Below the pieces are notes generated by a model, which was not told where the DNA came from, ran no database searches, and saw only the letters and a list, made by a program, of their open reading frames with translations. Source: Litoribrevibacter albus (lineage in GTDB: Bacteria > Pseudomonadota > Gammaproteobacteria > Pseudomonadales > Litoribrevibacteraceae). From it: a stretch of 64,000 nucleotides of DNA. The stretch spans positions 1 through 64,000 of the forward strand of contig NZ_BSNM01000013.1 of the NCBI RefSeq assembly GCF_030159995.1, given 5' to 3'. How positions within the stretch are numbered: position 1 is the stretch's first letter; each line of letters starts with the position of its first letter. The position numbers and the translations under genes were made by a program. Of this stretch, positions 33,772 to 43,819 are shown in pieces.

Positions 33772-35262
33772 ATGAAATCAAATATTGTTATCAAAGCCTT
33801 GGCGGTCGTAATCGTAGTCATCCTTTTGGTTGTTGTGATGAAGGGCCGCAAGGAAAAACAAGTTACCGCACAAGCACCTGGTCAGACGGCTGAGTTGGCC
33901 GGGTTATCTGCTATTGAAAGTGGTCCAGCACAACCGGACAACGGTCTTGCAATTGACCCACTTGAAGAAGGCTTTCTGGAAGAAGAGTACGGTGTGGACG
34001 TTGATAGTCCAGTAGAGACTATGAGAACGCTTACCAACGAAACTCGTGCTGTTCGCGAAGATTCGGTGAAGCTTCAGGAAGAGAACAAGCGTCTGAAGCA
34101 AGAAATCGACAAGCTCCTGAAGATGGAAGAAAGCCTTAACAAGCGTGTTAATAGCCGTTTCTCAAATGCTGAAAAGCAGGCTGAACAGAAACAAAGGGAG
34201 CTAGAGCATACCCAAGATCTCACTCGTGGCTTGATTGCAAAGCTAGAGAATCGGTTAGAAGAGTTACAGCAAGGCGGAAAGGAGAAGGGTGGCAGTAAGT
34301 CCGCAAACGGATATGACATTGGCAATGCCGGAATTCCCAGTGGTTTGGGATATGACGAAAACGGTATGCAGGTTGATTTTGATCAGGTTGTTTGGACGAA
34401 TCCGATTGATGCCAATGTGGACCCACGCGATCCGACAAAGATAAGCCTTCCTGACTTCAGTGCAGCAGCGGAAGAAAATCTTCCTGCTTTAGCGAAAGGG
34501 CCAACCAAGTCCAAGAAGCAAACCAAAGAAGAGCGGTCTGTTAAAGCCTACACCATTCCAATCAACGGTACCTTGATTGGCTCTGTTTCCATGACGGCCA
34601 TGCTTGGACGTATTCCAATCAATGGTCAGGTCATCGACCCATATCCATTTAAGGTGATGGTAGGTGAAGAAAATCTGTCTTCCAACGGTATCCATATACC
34701 AGGCGTTACCGGCATCAAAATGTCGGGTATTGCCAAGGGGGACTGGACCCTTTCTTGTGTGAGCGGGGAGATTACTTCCATGACGTTCACATTCCAGGAT
34801 GGAACGATTGTGACCTTCCCGGAACCCGGCACGAAAACAACCGATCCGATCGCATGGTTCTCAGATAAGAATGGCATCCCATGCATTACTGGTCAGCGCA
34901 TTACAAACGCGGCGTCTTACCTGACATCTCGGGTAGGGCTTACCGCAGCCGCTTCATATGCAAATGCCGAAGCCGCAAGCCAGTTCACTACACAATCCAA
35001 TAACAATGGCGGGTTGACCAGTGGGTTGACCGGCGATCCGAAGATTGTTGCCAAAAATACAGCTATTTCAGAAGGCCTTAACGAGGTGACTGATTGGCTG
35101 GATGCACGCCAAGAAAATTCCTTTGACGCGATCTATGTGCCACCTGGTACCGAGCTCGCCATTCACATTTCAGAGGAATTAAAAATTGACTATGACCCAG
35201 AAGGTAGAAAGGTAAATCACTATGCGAATATTAACCGTCGTTCTGACCGTCACCTTGATTAG
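33772..35262 (+). CDS. PFL_4705-family protein (TIGR03752), TraB/VirB10-like
   Basis: A 496-residue protein with an N-terminal membrane helix (about 5-24), a periplasmic coiled coil (about 85-165) and a C-terminal beta-barrel-type domain (about 255-490) with IPINGTLIGSVSMTAMLGRI and PPGTELAIHISEEL. It spans both membranes and transmits ATP energy to the channel. It overlaps the lipoprotein gene by 41 bp. Confidence 0.9.
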   Translation: MKSNIVIKALAVVIVVILLVVVMKGRKEKQVTAQAPGQTAELAGLSAIESGPAQPDNGLAIDPLEEGFLEEEYGVDVDSPVETMRTLTNETRAVREDSVKLQEENKRLKQEIDKLLKMEESLNKRVNSRFSNAEKQAEQKQRELEHTQDLTRGLIAKLENRLEELQQGGKEKGGSKSANGYDIGNAGIPSGLGYDENGMQVDFDQVVWTNPIDANVDPRDPTKISLPDFSAAAEENLPALAKGPTKSKKQTKEERSVKAYTIPINGTLIGSVSMTAMLGRIPINGQVIDPYPFKVMVGEENLSSNGIHIPGVTGIKMSGIAKGDWTLSCVSGEITSMTFTFQDGTIVTFPEPGTKTTDPIAWFSDKNGIPCITGQRITNAASYLTSRVGLTAAASYANAEAASQFTTQSNNNGGLTSGLTGDPKIVAKNTAISEGLNEVTDWLDARQENSFDAIYVPPGTELAIHISEELKIDYDPEGRKVNHYANINRRSDRHLD

Positions 35263-35635
35263 TATGTTGAGCGCCTGTGCTACCAAGGATTCCATTATCC
35301 CGGTACCAGAGCACGACATGAAGGAAGTCTACAACAGACACATGCAGGGCATTGGAGATGGTGAACTGTATGACAAGCGTTCGCTGATTCGTCGCCCAAT
35401 GGTTGAGGGGGATGTGGTCTTGAGCGATTACGTTCGCACTGAGAAGACTCAGCTTGAAGCTCGATTCAAGACGCTTCCCAATCCAACCATGTACATGTTT
35501 GTTGCACCACACCTGGCTGCTGATACGCAAGTGCCTATTCCGGGCTATCTCACCGAATTCAAAATGTGGGAGCGGGAGCACTATGCGTTGCCAGGTGAGA
35601 TCAGCGATATGAAATCCAGCTTTGAGGGAGAGTGA
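35222..35635 (+). CDS. T4SS lipoprotein (TIGR03751-type, VirB7/TraV-like)
   Basis: A 137-residue lipoprotein with lipobox LSAC (C19). The family pattern includes VYNRHMQGIGDG, YVRTEKTQLEARFKTLPNPTMYMFVAPH and PIPGYLTEF. It anchors the outer-membrane ring. It starts inside the end of the VirB10-like gene and ends next to the VirB4-like start. Confidence 0.88.
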   Translation: MRILTVVLTVTLISMLSACATKDSIIPVPEHDMKEVYNRHMQGIGDGELYDKRSLIRRPMVEGDVVLSDYVRTEKTQLEARFKTLPNPTMYMFVAPHLAADTQVPIPGYLTEFKMWEREHYALPGEISDMKSSFEGE

Positions 35636-35637
35636 GC

Positions 35638-38600
35638 ATGAGTTTTGCGCAAAAGCTGAAGGAAGTATTTATTCCGCCAAAAGATGATCAGGAGCCTGTT
35701 GCAAATCAACCTCAGCCAGAAGCCGAGGCTGAGGAACAGGTAGAAGGGAAGAAGAAACCTCTGACCTCGATGGACGCTGCTCGCATCTATGGCAGACCTT
35801 CATCGTTTGTGCAGAAACTTCCCTGGTACGAGTTCCAATCTGAATCTCAGACCATCCTTCTCGATGACGGCAAATCCGTAGGAGCTGTTTTTGACATTGT
35901 TCCGATTGCTACTGAAGGCCGTTCTTACAACTGGCTTCAGGATCGTCGAGACATGATTCAGGATGCTCTTCAAGACTGTTTCGAGGAGCTTCCAACTGGG
36001 CCGTGGATCATTCAGCAATACACCTATGACGACGACAACATGGAGGAGTACATCGACAAACTCCGTGCTTATCCGAAGGCTTATTGCAAGGATACCAAGT
36101 ACACCAAAGAGTGGTTGGACATCATGGAGGCGCATTTACGGGGCATCTGTAAAGAGGGCGGTCTTTTTGAGGATAAAGAAGTCCTTGATGCTCCTTGGGG
36201 CGGTAAGATCCGCCGTATCAAAATGGTGGTCTATCGCAGACTTCCGCCAAAGTGGAAATCTTATGCGGGCATGACGCCGGAAGAAGAGCTGAATGATGTA
36301 ATCCAGAAACTGGAGACCGCGTTCAGGGATGCTGGTATTTCGCTGATCCGGAATAACGGGAAAATGTTCTACGAGTGGATGTTGGGTTGGTTCAATCCTC
36401 GTCCACTTCTGACAAATGGCGATAAGCGCAAATTCCGTGAGTTAGCCAGCTACGTTGATGAGGATGATCTTCCCTACGGCGATGACCTGGCAGAAAGTCT
36501 GTTTTTCAATTTGCCGAAGTCAGACGCTGAAAATCAGACATGGACCTTTGATGAGCTACCTCATCGCTGCATCCGCGTACACAAACTCCGTCGCACTCCA
36601 AAGATTGGTCAGATCTCAGGTGAAGTTGGATCTGTGACTCCTGATGGGGCGTCAACCGGCAAAGCCAGTTGTATGATGGACAAAATGCCGCCCGGTACCA
36701 TTATGGCTACCACGATCATCATTACTCCCCAGGATGAAGTTCAGAACCACATTAATCGTATTCAGGATAAGTCAAAGGGCGAATCTGTAGATGCGACGAT
36801 GGCACGCAAGGACTGCGATACCGCCAAGAACCTGATGGGCAATAAACACAAGCTGTACCGTGCCATGATGTGCGTGTATATCCGGGGCGAAAACCTGAAG
36901 GATCTGCGTAAGAAGTCAAACCAGGTCAGTACGATGTTGCTGACCAACCAGTTAGCGCCTGTGCGCGAAGAAGATGAATCTCTGGGTCTGGACGCCTACA
37001 TCTACAATCTGCCAATGGTTTACGAGCCAAAGATGGATCGTAATTACAAAGCCACTCGTCCGGTCTGGTCTCAGCATCTGGCAAACCTTTCGTCTGTCTT
37101 TGGCCGACATCGCGGTACCGGCAATCCGGGTCAGACCATGTATAACCGTGGCGGTGAGCCGATCTCATTTGATCCCTTTCATGGACAAGACCGGAAGAAA
37201 AACGCGCATGGGTTAATCCTGGGTCCTACGGGTGCCGGTAAGTCTGCATCTATTACCAATATGGCCTCTCAGATTATGGCTTTATTGCGGCCACGTTTGT
37301 ACATCATCGAGGCCGGAAATTCCTTTGGTCTTCTGGCGGACTACTTCGCTGACAAGGACATGACCGTTAATAAGGTGCAGTTAAAGCCAGGTGCTGGTGT
37401 AACGCTGCCGCCATTCGTTGATGCAGAAAAGTTGCTTGACGGTGACGAAGAGGAGCTTCTTGGCTCTCGAATCGTCAGTGATGCCTCCATGATCACTGAA
37501 GATGACCTCAGAGCTCATATCCCTGAGAAAATCAAAATCGACGATACCTACAAAACCTATAACGAACTGACTGAGCTGGAGCGAAAGCACGTTCGAGATA
37601 AGGCCGCTATGGATGTCATCGCCGAGATGATGATGGCTGAAGACAGCGACGGTGACGATGAGGGAGATGAACAGCGCGACATTATGGGTGAGATGGAAAT
37701 CATTGCCACACTCATGATCACCGGTGGTGAAGAAGAAGAGGCTAAAAAGCTCACCCGTGCTGACCGTCGAATGATCCGGGATGCCATTCTCAATGGTGCC
37801 AGAAAAGCGCGTTCTGAAGGTCGCCGCACCATGACTTTGGATGTCGCTGACGGCTTCAGCATGATCAACAAGAATGACAACTACCCAGAGCACAGAAGAA
37901 TGCGTGCTTTCGAGATGGGTGAGTCTCTGCGGATGTTTTGTGATGGCTTTGAAGGCGAGGTCTTTAACACCGATGGTGAAGCCTGGCCTGATACCGATGT
38001 GACCATCGTGGATCTGGCTACCTTTGCCCGTGAAGGTTACAACGCCCAGCTTGCTATCGCCTACACCTCCATCATGATGCGCATTAACAACCTTGCGGAG
38101 AAGCATCAACACGATGAGCGTCCTATCGTCATGTTGACGGACGAGGGCCACATCATCACAACGAACCCGCTGTTGGCACCGTTTGTTGTGAAGGTTGTAA
38201 AAATGTGGCGTAAGTTGGGTGCCTGGTGGTGGGTAGCCACGCAGAACATGGCGGACTTCCCGAATGCCGCGAAGAAGATGCTCAACATGATTGAGTGGTG
38301 GATCTGTCTGGTAATGCCTCAAGACGAGATCGAAGACATCGCCCGATTCAAGAGCCTCAACGAAGAGCAGAAGCAACTCATGCTCTCTGCGAAGAAGGAG
38401 CCCAAAAAATACACCGAGGGGGTGGTTCTTTCGGAAAACATGGAAGCCCTATTCCGAAATGTACCGCCTTCACTTTTCCTCAGCCTTGCGGGAACTGAGA
38501 AAGACGAAAAAACAGAACGCGCCAAGTACATGAGGCAGTTTGGTATCACGGAAGTTGAAGCGGCTGAATATGTCGGTCGCATGATTGATTACTACCGTGG

Positions 38601-38790
38601 TATCGCTGAAAAGCCGGAAGACCCCAAGCCACGCAAAGCGATGAGCAAGGAGAAAGCGTTAGCCAGAGAAACGCTCGCTCGTCTTGAGCGTGAGAGTGCC
38701 GCACTGTCAGAAGAACAAGCAAATTCTGAAGTGTTGAAGGTATTGCAGGAAGATATTGAGGCTGACCAGGAAGAAGGAGTTTCTGTATGA
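35638..38790 (+). CDS. VirB4/TraC-type T4SS ATPase (TIGR03744-type)
   Basis: A 1050-residue ATPase. The N-terminal TraC-like half is followed by Walker A GPTGAGKSA (about 527-535), Walker B IVMLTDEGH (about 830) and WVATQN. An acidic insertion (about 600-690, rich in E and D) separates the motifs. It powers pilus assembly and substrate transfer. GGGAG precedes ATG 35638; a GTG at 35632 also exists. It is the longest gene in the window. Confidence 0.94.
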   Translation: MSFAQKLKEVFIPPKDDQEPVANQPQPEAEAEEQVEGKKKPLTSMDAARIYGRPSSFVQKLPWYEFQSESQTILLDDGKSVGAVFDIVPIATEGRSYNWLQDRRDMIQDALQDCFEELPTGPWIIQQYTYDDDNMEEYIDKLRAYPKAYCKDTKYTKEWLDIMEAHLRGICKEGGLFEDKEVLDAPWGGKIRRIKMVVYRRLPPKWKSYAGMTPEEELNDVIQKLETAFRDAGISLIRNNGKMFYEWMLGWFNPRPLLTNGDKRKFRELASYVDEDDLPYGDDLAESLFFNLPKSDAENQTWTFDELPHRCIRVHKLRRTPKIGQISGEVGSVTPDGASTGKASCMMDKMPPGTIMATTIIITPQDEVQNHINRIQDKSKGESVDATMARKDCDTAKNLMGNKHKLYRAMMCVYIRGENLKDLRKKSNQVSTMLLTNQLAPVREEDESLGLDAYIYNLPMVYEPKMDRNYKATRPVWSQHLANLSSVFGRHRGTGNPGQTMYNRGGEPISFDPFHGQDRKKNAHGLILGPTGAGKSASITNMASQIMALLRPRLYIIEAGNSFGLLADYFADKDMTVNKVQLKPGAGVTLPPFVDAEKLLDGDEEELLGSRIVSDASMITEDDLRAHIPEKIKIDDTYKTYNELTELERKHVRDKAAMDVIAEMMMAEDSDGDDEGDEQRDIMGEMEIIATLMITGGEEEEAKKLTRADRRMIRDAILNGARKARSEGRRTMTLDVADGFSMINKNDNYPEHRRMRAFEMGESLRMFCDGFEGEVFNTDGEAWPDTDVTIVDLATFAREGYNAQLAIAYTSIMMRINNLAEKHQHDERPIVMLTDEGHIITTNPLLAPFVVKVVKMWRKLGAWWWVATQNMADFPNAAKKMLNMIEWWICLVMPQDEIEDIARFKSLNEEQKQLMLSAKKEPKKYTEGVVLSENMEALFRNVPPSLFLSLAGTEKDEKTERAKYMRQFGITEVEAAEYVGRMIDYYRGIAEKPEDPKPRKAMSKEKALARETLARLERESAALSEEQANSEVLKVLQEDIEADQEEGVSV

Positions 38791-39248
38791 CGCCCATAAG
38801 ACTTCTTTGCGTACTCATGGTGCTTGGCTGCCAGTCGGCATTAGCCAATCAAATCAGCAATATCCGTGTATTTCACACGGATGCTGTTCCGGTTCGAGAA
38901 GACCTCAAACTGCCGCCCAGCATGGTGGTTCATGTGTACAACATGGACACCAAAAACAATGCCACGGCCAAGCTCAACGAGATGGTGAAAGCCAAGCTTG
39001 GCTCGAACGTTGGACCTTCCAATTATCGGGATGCCAATCAGCAAGCGTTCAGTGAGGTACTTAATGGACCTCACTGGCGCTCGCTTTATAACGAAATGGA
39101 AGCTGGTGGCGAGGCCATCGAGTACGCCATTCGATTCAGAATCAAAAAGCTGCCAGCCATTGTGTTTAACGATAAGTCAGTGGTCTACGGCGTTACCTCT
39201 TTACAAGAGGCGATCAGAATCTTCAACAACAAAGGGGGTGATAGATGA
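38787..39248 (+). CDS. PFL_4709-family exported protein (TIGR03757/DUF1525-type)
   Basis: A 153-residue protein with a signal peptide (about 1-20) and a thioredoxin-like pattern: VRVFHTDAVPV, then KKLPAIVFNDKSVVYGVTSLQEAI. It is the TrbC-like/TIGR03757 component that precedes the TraU-like gene. 4-bp overlaps tie it to both neighbours. Confidence 0.86.
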   Translation: MTPIRLLCVLMVLGCQSALANQISNIRVFHTDAVPVREDLKLPPSMVVHVYNMDTKNNATAKLNEMVKAKLGSNVGPSNYRDANQQAFSEVLNGPHWRSLYNEMEAGGEAIEYAIRFRIKKLPAIVFNDKSVVYGVTSLQEAIRIFNNKGGDR

Positions 39249-40405
39249 AGAAACTACTGTTTGTCGTCATCGCGCTCTGTTTATCCGGCATAGCAGGTCA
39301 AGCATTCGCGTATCCGGATACATGGACGCAGTTTGACCCGAATGACCTTGATGCTGCTCGTGACGAGACTATGGGGAATACCCAGCAAATGCTGGAGGAG
39401 CGGGGGAGTGTTGAGTGTATCGCATGTCATGGTGAGACGAACGATCAATACGATGGGGTAATGAACACCCTTGAGATCAGTGAGGCTACCATGTCGGCGG
39501 CATTGTCCTGCATGAATTGGGAGCTTCGCGGAATATGCGTTTGGATGACCTGTTTGGTTCCACCGGTCTGTTCATTCAGTACGTCATTAAAGGTGAAGAA
39601 CCATGTCCCTGATCTTGTTATTCAGTCCTATGATCGGGCCAATGGCGAACCTTGGACGGAATCACAGGATATTAACCAGGTCTCTCAGGGTGATGCCGAT
39701 TCCTCTTGGGTAACAACCATCATCTCCTGGATTGAGGATTATAACGTTGATGATGTCGGTATCCGTGGTGGGGTGAGTACGGAAGCGAAGAAAGATCAGC
39801 ACGCCAACCTCTACTTCAAGCTGGTGGATGCCTACGGCAACCCGTCGCTGATCGCGTATAACGCTTTGGCTCAAACGACGTTCGGCCTAGTCTGTGCCGG
39901 ACAGACGTTTCCGTTTTTCCCGTATTTCATATCCAACCTGGACTCTATTGCCTGGCGTTGGGACGTGCCGGAGATGTTCTATCCGCAGTCATGGTTACCG
40001 CTGGTCAACACCTGGGATCTTGGTTCAGTGACCAACAATTACGGTGCAATTTACCCGCGTCACGGGTTTATGACGGCTCAAGACCCCTTGAAGGCAGGGG
40101 TGCTGTCCGCGTTCCGTGCCGCACATTTCATCACTCGCTCTGGTGAGCCACATCTGTATTACACCATTGATAAGGCCGACCAGGATGGATACTGGCCATC
40201 TGACCCACTGGATCAGGACAGAGAAGACACGGGTATTTGGCAGATGCTTTACCCTCGTACCGACAGCTCCTGCCAGCGTTTCCCGTATGGCGGAAATCCT
40301 TCGAGTAACCGGCGTTCTACAGACGGCAGTTATATCTGGAATTTCTGGAAATCTTACAAGTGCTGCACGCGGCAAGGCCAGCAATTGATTTTTCATACGG
40401 GTTAA
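39245..40405 (+). CDS. PFL_4710-family TraU-like protein (TIGR03756) with extra CxxCH segment
   Basis: A 386-residue exported protein. After a signal peptide (about 1-22), the conserved core starts near residue 85 (SCMNWELRGICVWMTC, PPVCSFSTSLKVKNHVPD). It resembles TraU of F and the PFL_4710 family and has many cysteines for disulfides. Between signal and core lies an extra stretch of about 50 residues containing ECIACHGE (C58, C61, H62), a haem-c-like CxxCH motif that I do not recall from the family. It is needed for pilus assembly or channel formation in homologues. Confidence 0.87.
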   Translation: MKKLLFVVIALCLSGIAGQAFAYPDTWTQFDPNDLDAARDETMGNTQQMLEERGSVECIACHGETNDQYDGVMNTLEISEATMSAALSCMNWELRGICVWMTCLVPPVCSFSTSLKVKNHVPDLVIQSYDRANGEPWTESQDINQVSQGDADSSWVTTIISWIEDYNVDDVGIRGGVSTEAKKDQHANLYFKLVDAYGNPSLIAYNALAQTTFGLVCAGQTFPFFPYFISNLDSIAWRWDVPEMFYPQSWLPLVNTWDLGSVTNNYGAIYPRHGFMTAQDPLKAGVLSAFRAAHFITRSGEPHLYYTIDKADQDGYWPSDPLDQDREDTGIWQMLYPRTDSSCQRFPYGGNPSSNRRSTDGSYIWNFWKSYKCCTRQGQQLIFHTG

Positions 40406-40423
40406 TCAAGGGGAACAACGACA

Positions 40424-41785
40424 ATGCTAATCAGATTACATAAAAGTCTGGCTGTCATGCTGTGTGCTGCACTTTCAGGTGTAGCAACCGCAGACAGTCT
40501 CGAACACTCGCCACGTCTGAAGGGGGCCATCGATTACGAAATTGGTGGCGGTTACATTTCAGATGCACCTACGCGAATCCATACCGTGCCCATTCTGGAG
40601 TTAGGGATTGGCTGGGACCTGAATATGGAGTGTGGTGAATTCGATCCGCGTATTTCGGTGAGCAACCAGCTCAATGGTATTACTGATGGTTTCAGGAACA
40701 TGATGGATAACATCATTCAGTCTGCAACCGGTGCGGTAGCGAGTTTGCCTGCTCTGGCAATTCAACGAGCCAATCCTGGTCTGTATGACATGCTTCAACA
40801 GGGCATTTTGCAGGGCAAGATGGATTTTGAGTGGGCTGAAACCTCCTGTGAGGAGATGTCTCGGGTATTGATGGGAGAGCAGTCCTTCCCGTTTGAGAAG
40901 TACAAGCTTTCCATCAAAACCAATAACTGGGCCGAAGAAATCAATTCTTCAGGCGGAGACGCCATTCGTGCGAAAGAAGCGCTTGATGATACCAACCACG
41001 GTAATGCCGGTGCAGAGTGGGCTTGCGGTACTAATAAAGGGGGAACCGGACAGCAACCTATTCGTGCTCTGACTGATGTGGTTCAGGTCGGCTATAACAT
41101 CATGTTCGATAGGGCAAACAGTTGTGCCACTTCGACCGTAGGACCCGCTGACGGTCAGGGTACTCCCCTCTGGGAATACTGGAACGGGCCGGTCGCTGCC
41201 TCGAACTGGTCAACACGAGTTCTTGGTGACATTGAGATGCGAACCTGTGATGGCTGCAAGAAGATGCGAGGCACGCCGGGCAAAGGTTTGACTTACATGC
41301 ACAGGGATATGACTGATGACCTAATTGAGGATCTGGAAGATCTGGTTACTGGTGCAACTCAGTTAACCTGGCAGAACCTTAACCGCGTTTCAGCTCCTCC
41401 TGGGGTAATTGTTAATGACGCCATCATCATGGCCGTTCGCAAGCGTGATGCTCAAGGGCAGGGTGAAATGATCCGCAAGCTTGCGGGTGAGATTGCCTAC
41501 GCTCGATTGGTCGAGCAAGGACGCTTGTTAACTCAATTGCTTAGAACTGGCGTCAAGGAGCCAAATGTTGCGGCGTTCGAACCGGCCAAGATTGTCGTGA
41601 ACGATGCGATTGATCAGTTGCAGGTTGAACTGGACCAACTTGATCTTGAAATCAAAACCCGACAAGCCATTGCTCAGAACACAATTCTCAGAATCCTGGG
41701 ACAGGAAGAGAAGAGCGTTCAGAACACTCGCAAAGTTGATCGTGGTAAGGCGTCAGGGACCAACCAACTGGGACAGCCGAACTGA
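40424..41785 (+). CDS. PFL_4711-family exported protein (TIGR03755-type)
   Basis: A 453-residue protein with a signal peptide (about 1-23). Conserved features: YEIGGGYISDAPTRIHTVPILELGI, GWDLNMECGEFDP, a helical segment with SALPALAIQRANPG-type sequence, and paired cysteines (CDGCKKM near 281). It is an envelope component of G-type systems, related in position to TraH. The stop overlaps the next start (TGATG). Confidence 0.87.
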   Translation: MLIRLHKSLAVMLCAALSGVATADSLEHSPRLKGAIDYEIGGGYISDAPTRIHTVPILELGIGWDLNMECGEFDPRISVSNQLNGITDGFRNMMDNIIQSATGAVASLPALAIQRANPGLYDMLQQGILQGKMDFEWAETSCEEMSRVLMGEQSFPFEKYKLSIKTNNWAEEINSSGGDAIRAKEALDDTNHGNAGAEWACGTNKGGTGQQPIRALTDVVQVGYNIMFDRANSCATSTVGPADGQGTPLWEYWNGPVAASNWSTRVLGDIEMRTCDGCKKMRGTPGKGLTYMHRDMTDDLIEDLEDLVTGATQLTWQNLNRVSAPPGVIVNDAIIMAVRKRDAQGQGEMIRKLAGEIAYARLVEQGRLLTQLLRTGVKEPNVAAFEPAKIVVNDAIDQLQVELDQLDLEIKTRQAIAQNTILRILGQEEKSVQNTRKVDRGKASGTNQLGQPN

Positions 41786-42147
41786 TGAAAAACATAGGCA
41801 AATTCTTTGTCATCAGCGTTGGGGGCCTTCTGGCCCTCATGGTGCTGGGCATGATTTTCAGCGCCATCTTTGATGTCAAACCTGACGAAATTAAGGGTGT
41901 AGACCTGATTGGTGGGTGGATGTGGTATCGCATCGGCTTTTACGTGGCTGTAATGGCAGCGTGGACACCAATTTGCCGGTTTATGACGAGGCCTCGGTTT
42001 AATCCAGGCGAACTATCCGATGAAGACCAAGCACGATATGCAGAAAAGCGAGAGCGAGATGTTCAGTATTTGAAGTCACAGTGGTGGAAAGTCGTGCTCA
42101 TGCTGGCGTTCTTTGAAGTGGTCATCATCCAGCAATTTGGGCTCTGA
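41785..42147 (+). CDS. Inner-membrane protein of the T4SS cluster
   Basis: A 120-residue protein with three predicted helices (about 8-30, 45-66 and 98-118) and a charged cytoplasmic loop (FNPGELSDEDQARYAEKRERD). No family name is recalled with confidence. Similar small membrane proteins sit between the PFL_4711 and TraG-like genes in related elements. Confidence 0.72.
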   Translation: MKNIGKFFVISVGGLLALMVLGMIFSAIFDVKPDEIKGVDLIGGWMWYRIGFYVAVMAAWTPICRFMTRPRFNPGELSDEDQARYAEKRERDVQYLKSQWWKVVLMLAFFEVVIIQQFGL

Positions 42148-42152
42148 AAAGA

Positions 42153-43751
42153 ATGGTAGCGAATAATCTTCTCGAAATTTACACCCTGTTATTTGGGTGG
42201 AACATGTATGAAGCCATTTGGGATGTCCTTGTGGGATCTGGTTTGGCTTTGATTCCGTTTATCGCGGCGGTTATCACAAACTTCCGAGACAACTATGAAG
42301 ACAGCGATGCCGAATCGACCATTAAAGGACTAGAGATCAAGGTCGTAAGCATGATTCTGGTGTTGATGCTCTGCGTGATTCCTTATAAAGGTTGGGAAAT
42401 CGACTTGGCCACGGTCAAATATGACCTGGAGATCCCCGACTGCAATCCTCCGGCGAATACGGAAGGGCAGGGGGATAATACGGCCACCGCTTATGATGAC
42501 AGCTTTGCTGATATGGGCGGAATCGGCGTGTATAAGCCAGTAGCCTGGTCGTTCGTGGAATTCCTGTCCAGCGCAGTCACCCATACAACAATCAAGTCCA
42601 TGTCCTGCGTGAACAACTATGAGTTCATGCTCATGCGTATCAGCCAGATCACCATTCAAGATCCAGAACTGAGACAGCGTGTTCGTGACTTCCATGAAGT
42701 TTGCTACAAAAAGGCACTGGAGCGTTTCGAGCTGAATCCTATCGCTTTACCGGCAAATATCTCAGCGGTTCAGGATGTAGACTGGATCGGCTCTCGAACC
42801 TTGCTGAATGCGGTGGATGAATACTACCAACATCCAGAGGCCTACATGAGGAATATGGATAGGTTTGGATTCAATCGGCAAGCGGCAATCAGGGATTCTG
42901 ACGCTGCGCATGAAACTGGCGCTCATCCGTACTGCCGGGAAGTCTGGCTTGGTGAAGAAGGTCCTGGTGTCGTGAACGAAGCCCTCGGCTTGAGACAGCT
43001 TATCCTCGATGACATCCCAGCCGATGAAGCCGGTGATATTCTTGATGATTGGATGGATTGGGGATCTCAGGTGGTTACTGTGGGTGTTGCAGATGACAAC
43101 ACCAAAGAAGACCTCATCATCAAGATGATCATCCAGGCGGATGCTGCGAACCTCAGTTCTCAGACCGATGTGGACCTGAGCAATAATTTTGACACTGACA
43201 AGTCATGGTACAAGGAGGCCGCGGATGTGGTGTTCGCTGGAGCAGGCCTGTTTACCAGTATTGATGAGTTCTTGCAGACCCATACAATGAGGCAAATGGT
43301 TAAAGTGGCTGGTCCGATGATTCTGGCTTTGATCCAGATGGTCGTCATTATGGCTGCACCGTTTGTGTTGCTGTTCGGCCAGTACCGGCTGAGCGCCTTT
43401 GTATCTATCGCCTTGGTCTACTTCAGCTTTGAGTTTATCAATGCAATCTGGGCTGCTGCATTCTGGTTTGATAACCGGGTATTGGACATTTACATGTCCC
43501 AAGCGGGTTGGTTTGATATAGCTACCAACAGCTTCTTGGTCTCTGCCGTCAGTGCTGGTTCCATTATCCTTCTACCTGGTATTTGGCTGTCCATTATGGC
43601 CTATGCAGGTGCGGGGATGGTTCGCGGAATGGGCATGGGTGGTGTAGGCGGCGGTTCCGCCTCCGGATCGGGTTCTTTCCGAGGGGCTTCTGGTCGAGCT
43701 GGAGGTGCTGCTTATCGGGCCTACCGTGGTAGAAGCGGCGGAAAGAAATAG
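42153..43751 (+). CDS. TraG-N-like membrane protein (mating-pair stabilisation type)
   Basis: A 532-residue polytopic protein with helices near 20-45, 70-90 and several between 385 and 510. It resembles the N-terminal membrane half of F TraG (LEIYTLLFGWNMYEAIWDVL). It lacks the long C-terminal periplasmic part of F TraG and ends in a Gly/Ser/Arg tail (from about 500). It is the last gene of the second T4SS unit, followed by a terminator. Confidence 0.87.
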   Translation: MVANNLLEIYTLLFGWNMYEAIWDVLVGSGLALIPFIAAVITNFRDNYEDSDAESTIKGLEIKVVSMILVLMLCVIPYKGWEIDLATVKYDLEIPDCNPPANTEGQGDNTATAYDDSFADMGGIGVYKPVAWSFVEFLSSAVTHTTIKSMSCVNNYEFMLMRISQITIQDPELRQRVRDFHEVCYKKALERFELNPIALPANISAVQDVDWIGSRTLLNAVDEYYQHPEAYMRNMDRFGFNRQAAIRDSDAAHETGAHPYCREVWLGEEGPGVVNEALGLRQLILDDIPADEAGDILDDWMDWGSQVVTVGVADDNTKEDLIIKMIIQADAANLSSQTDVDLSNNFDTDKSWYKEAADVVFAGAGLFTSIDEFLQTHTMRQMVKVAGPMILALIQMVVIMAAPFVLLFGQYRLSAFVSIALVYFSFEFINAIWAAAFWFDNRVLDIYMSQAGWFDIATNSFLVSAVSAGSIILLPGIWLSIMAYAGAGMVRGMGMGGVGGGSASGSGSFRGASGRAGGAAYRAYRGRSGGKK

Positions 43752-43771
43752 CAATCGGAGCTCGTTAGTCG

Positions 43772-43800
43772 AATGGCCCCTTGTGGGCCATTCTTCTTCA
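43772..43800 (+). terminator. Terminator of the second T4SS unit
   Basis: AATGGCCC and GGGCCATT pair (8 bp, 5-nt loop) and are followed by CTTCTTCAT. It separates transfer genes from the accessory region. Confidence 0.75.
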
Positions 43801-43819
43801 TAGACAGAGGAAACTGGTA

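Noticed and set aside
37381-38376. Long antisense frame (331 codons) within the VirB4-like gene
   Set aside because: The opposite strand encodes a highly conserved ATPase; the antisense frame has no family match or start site.
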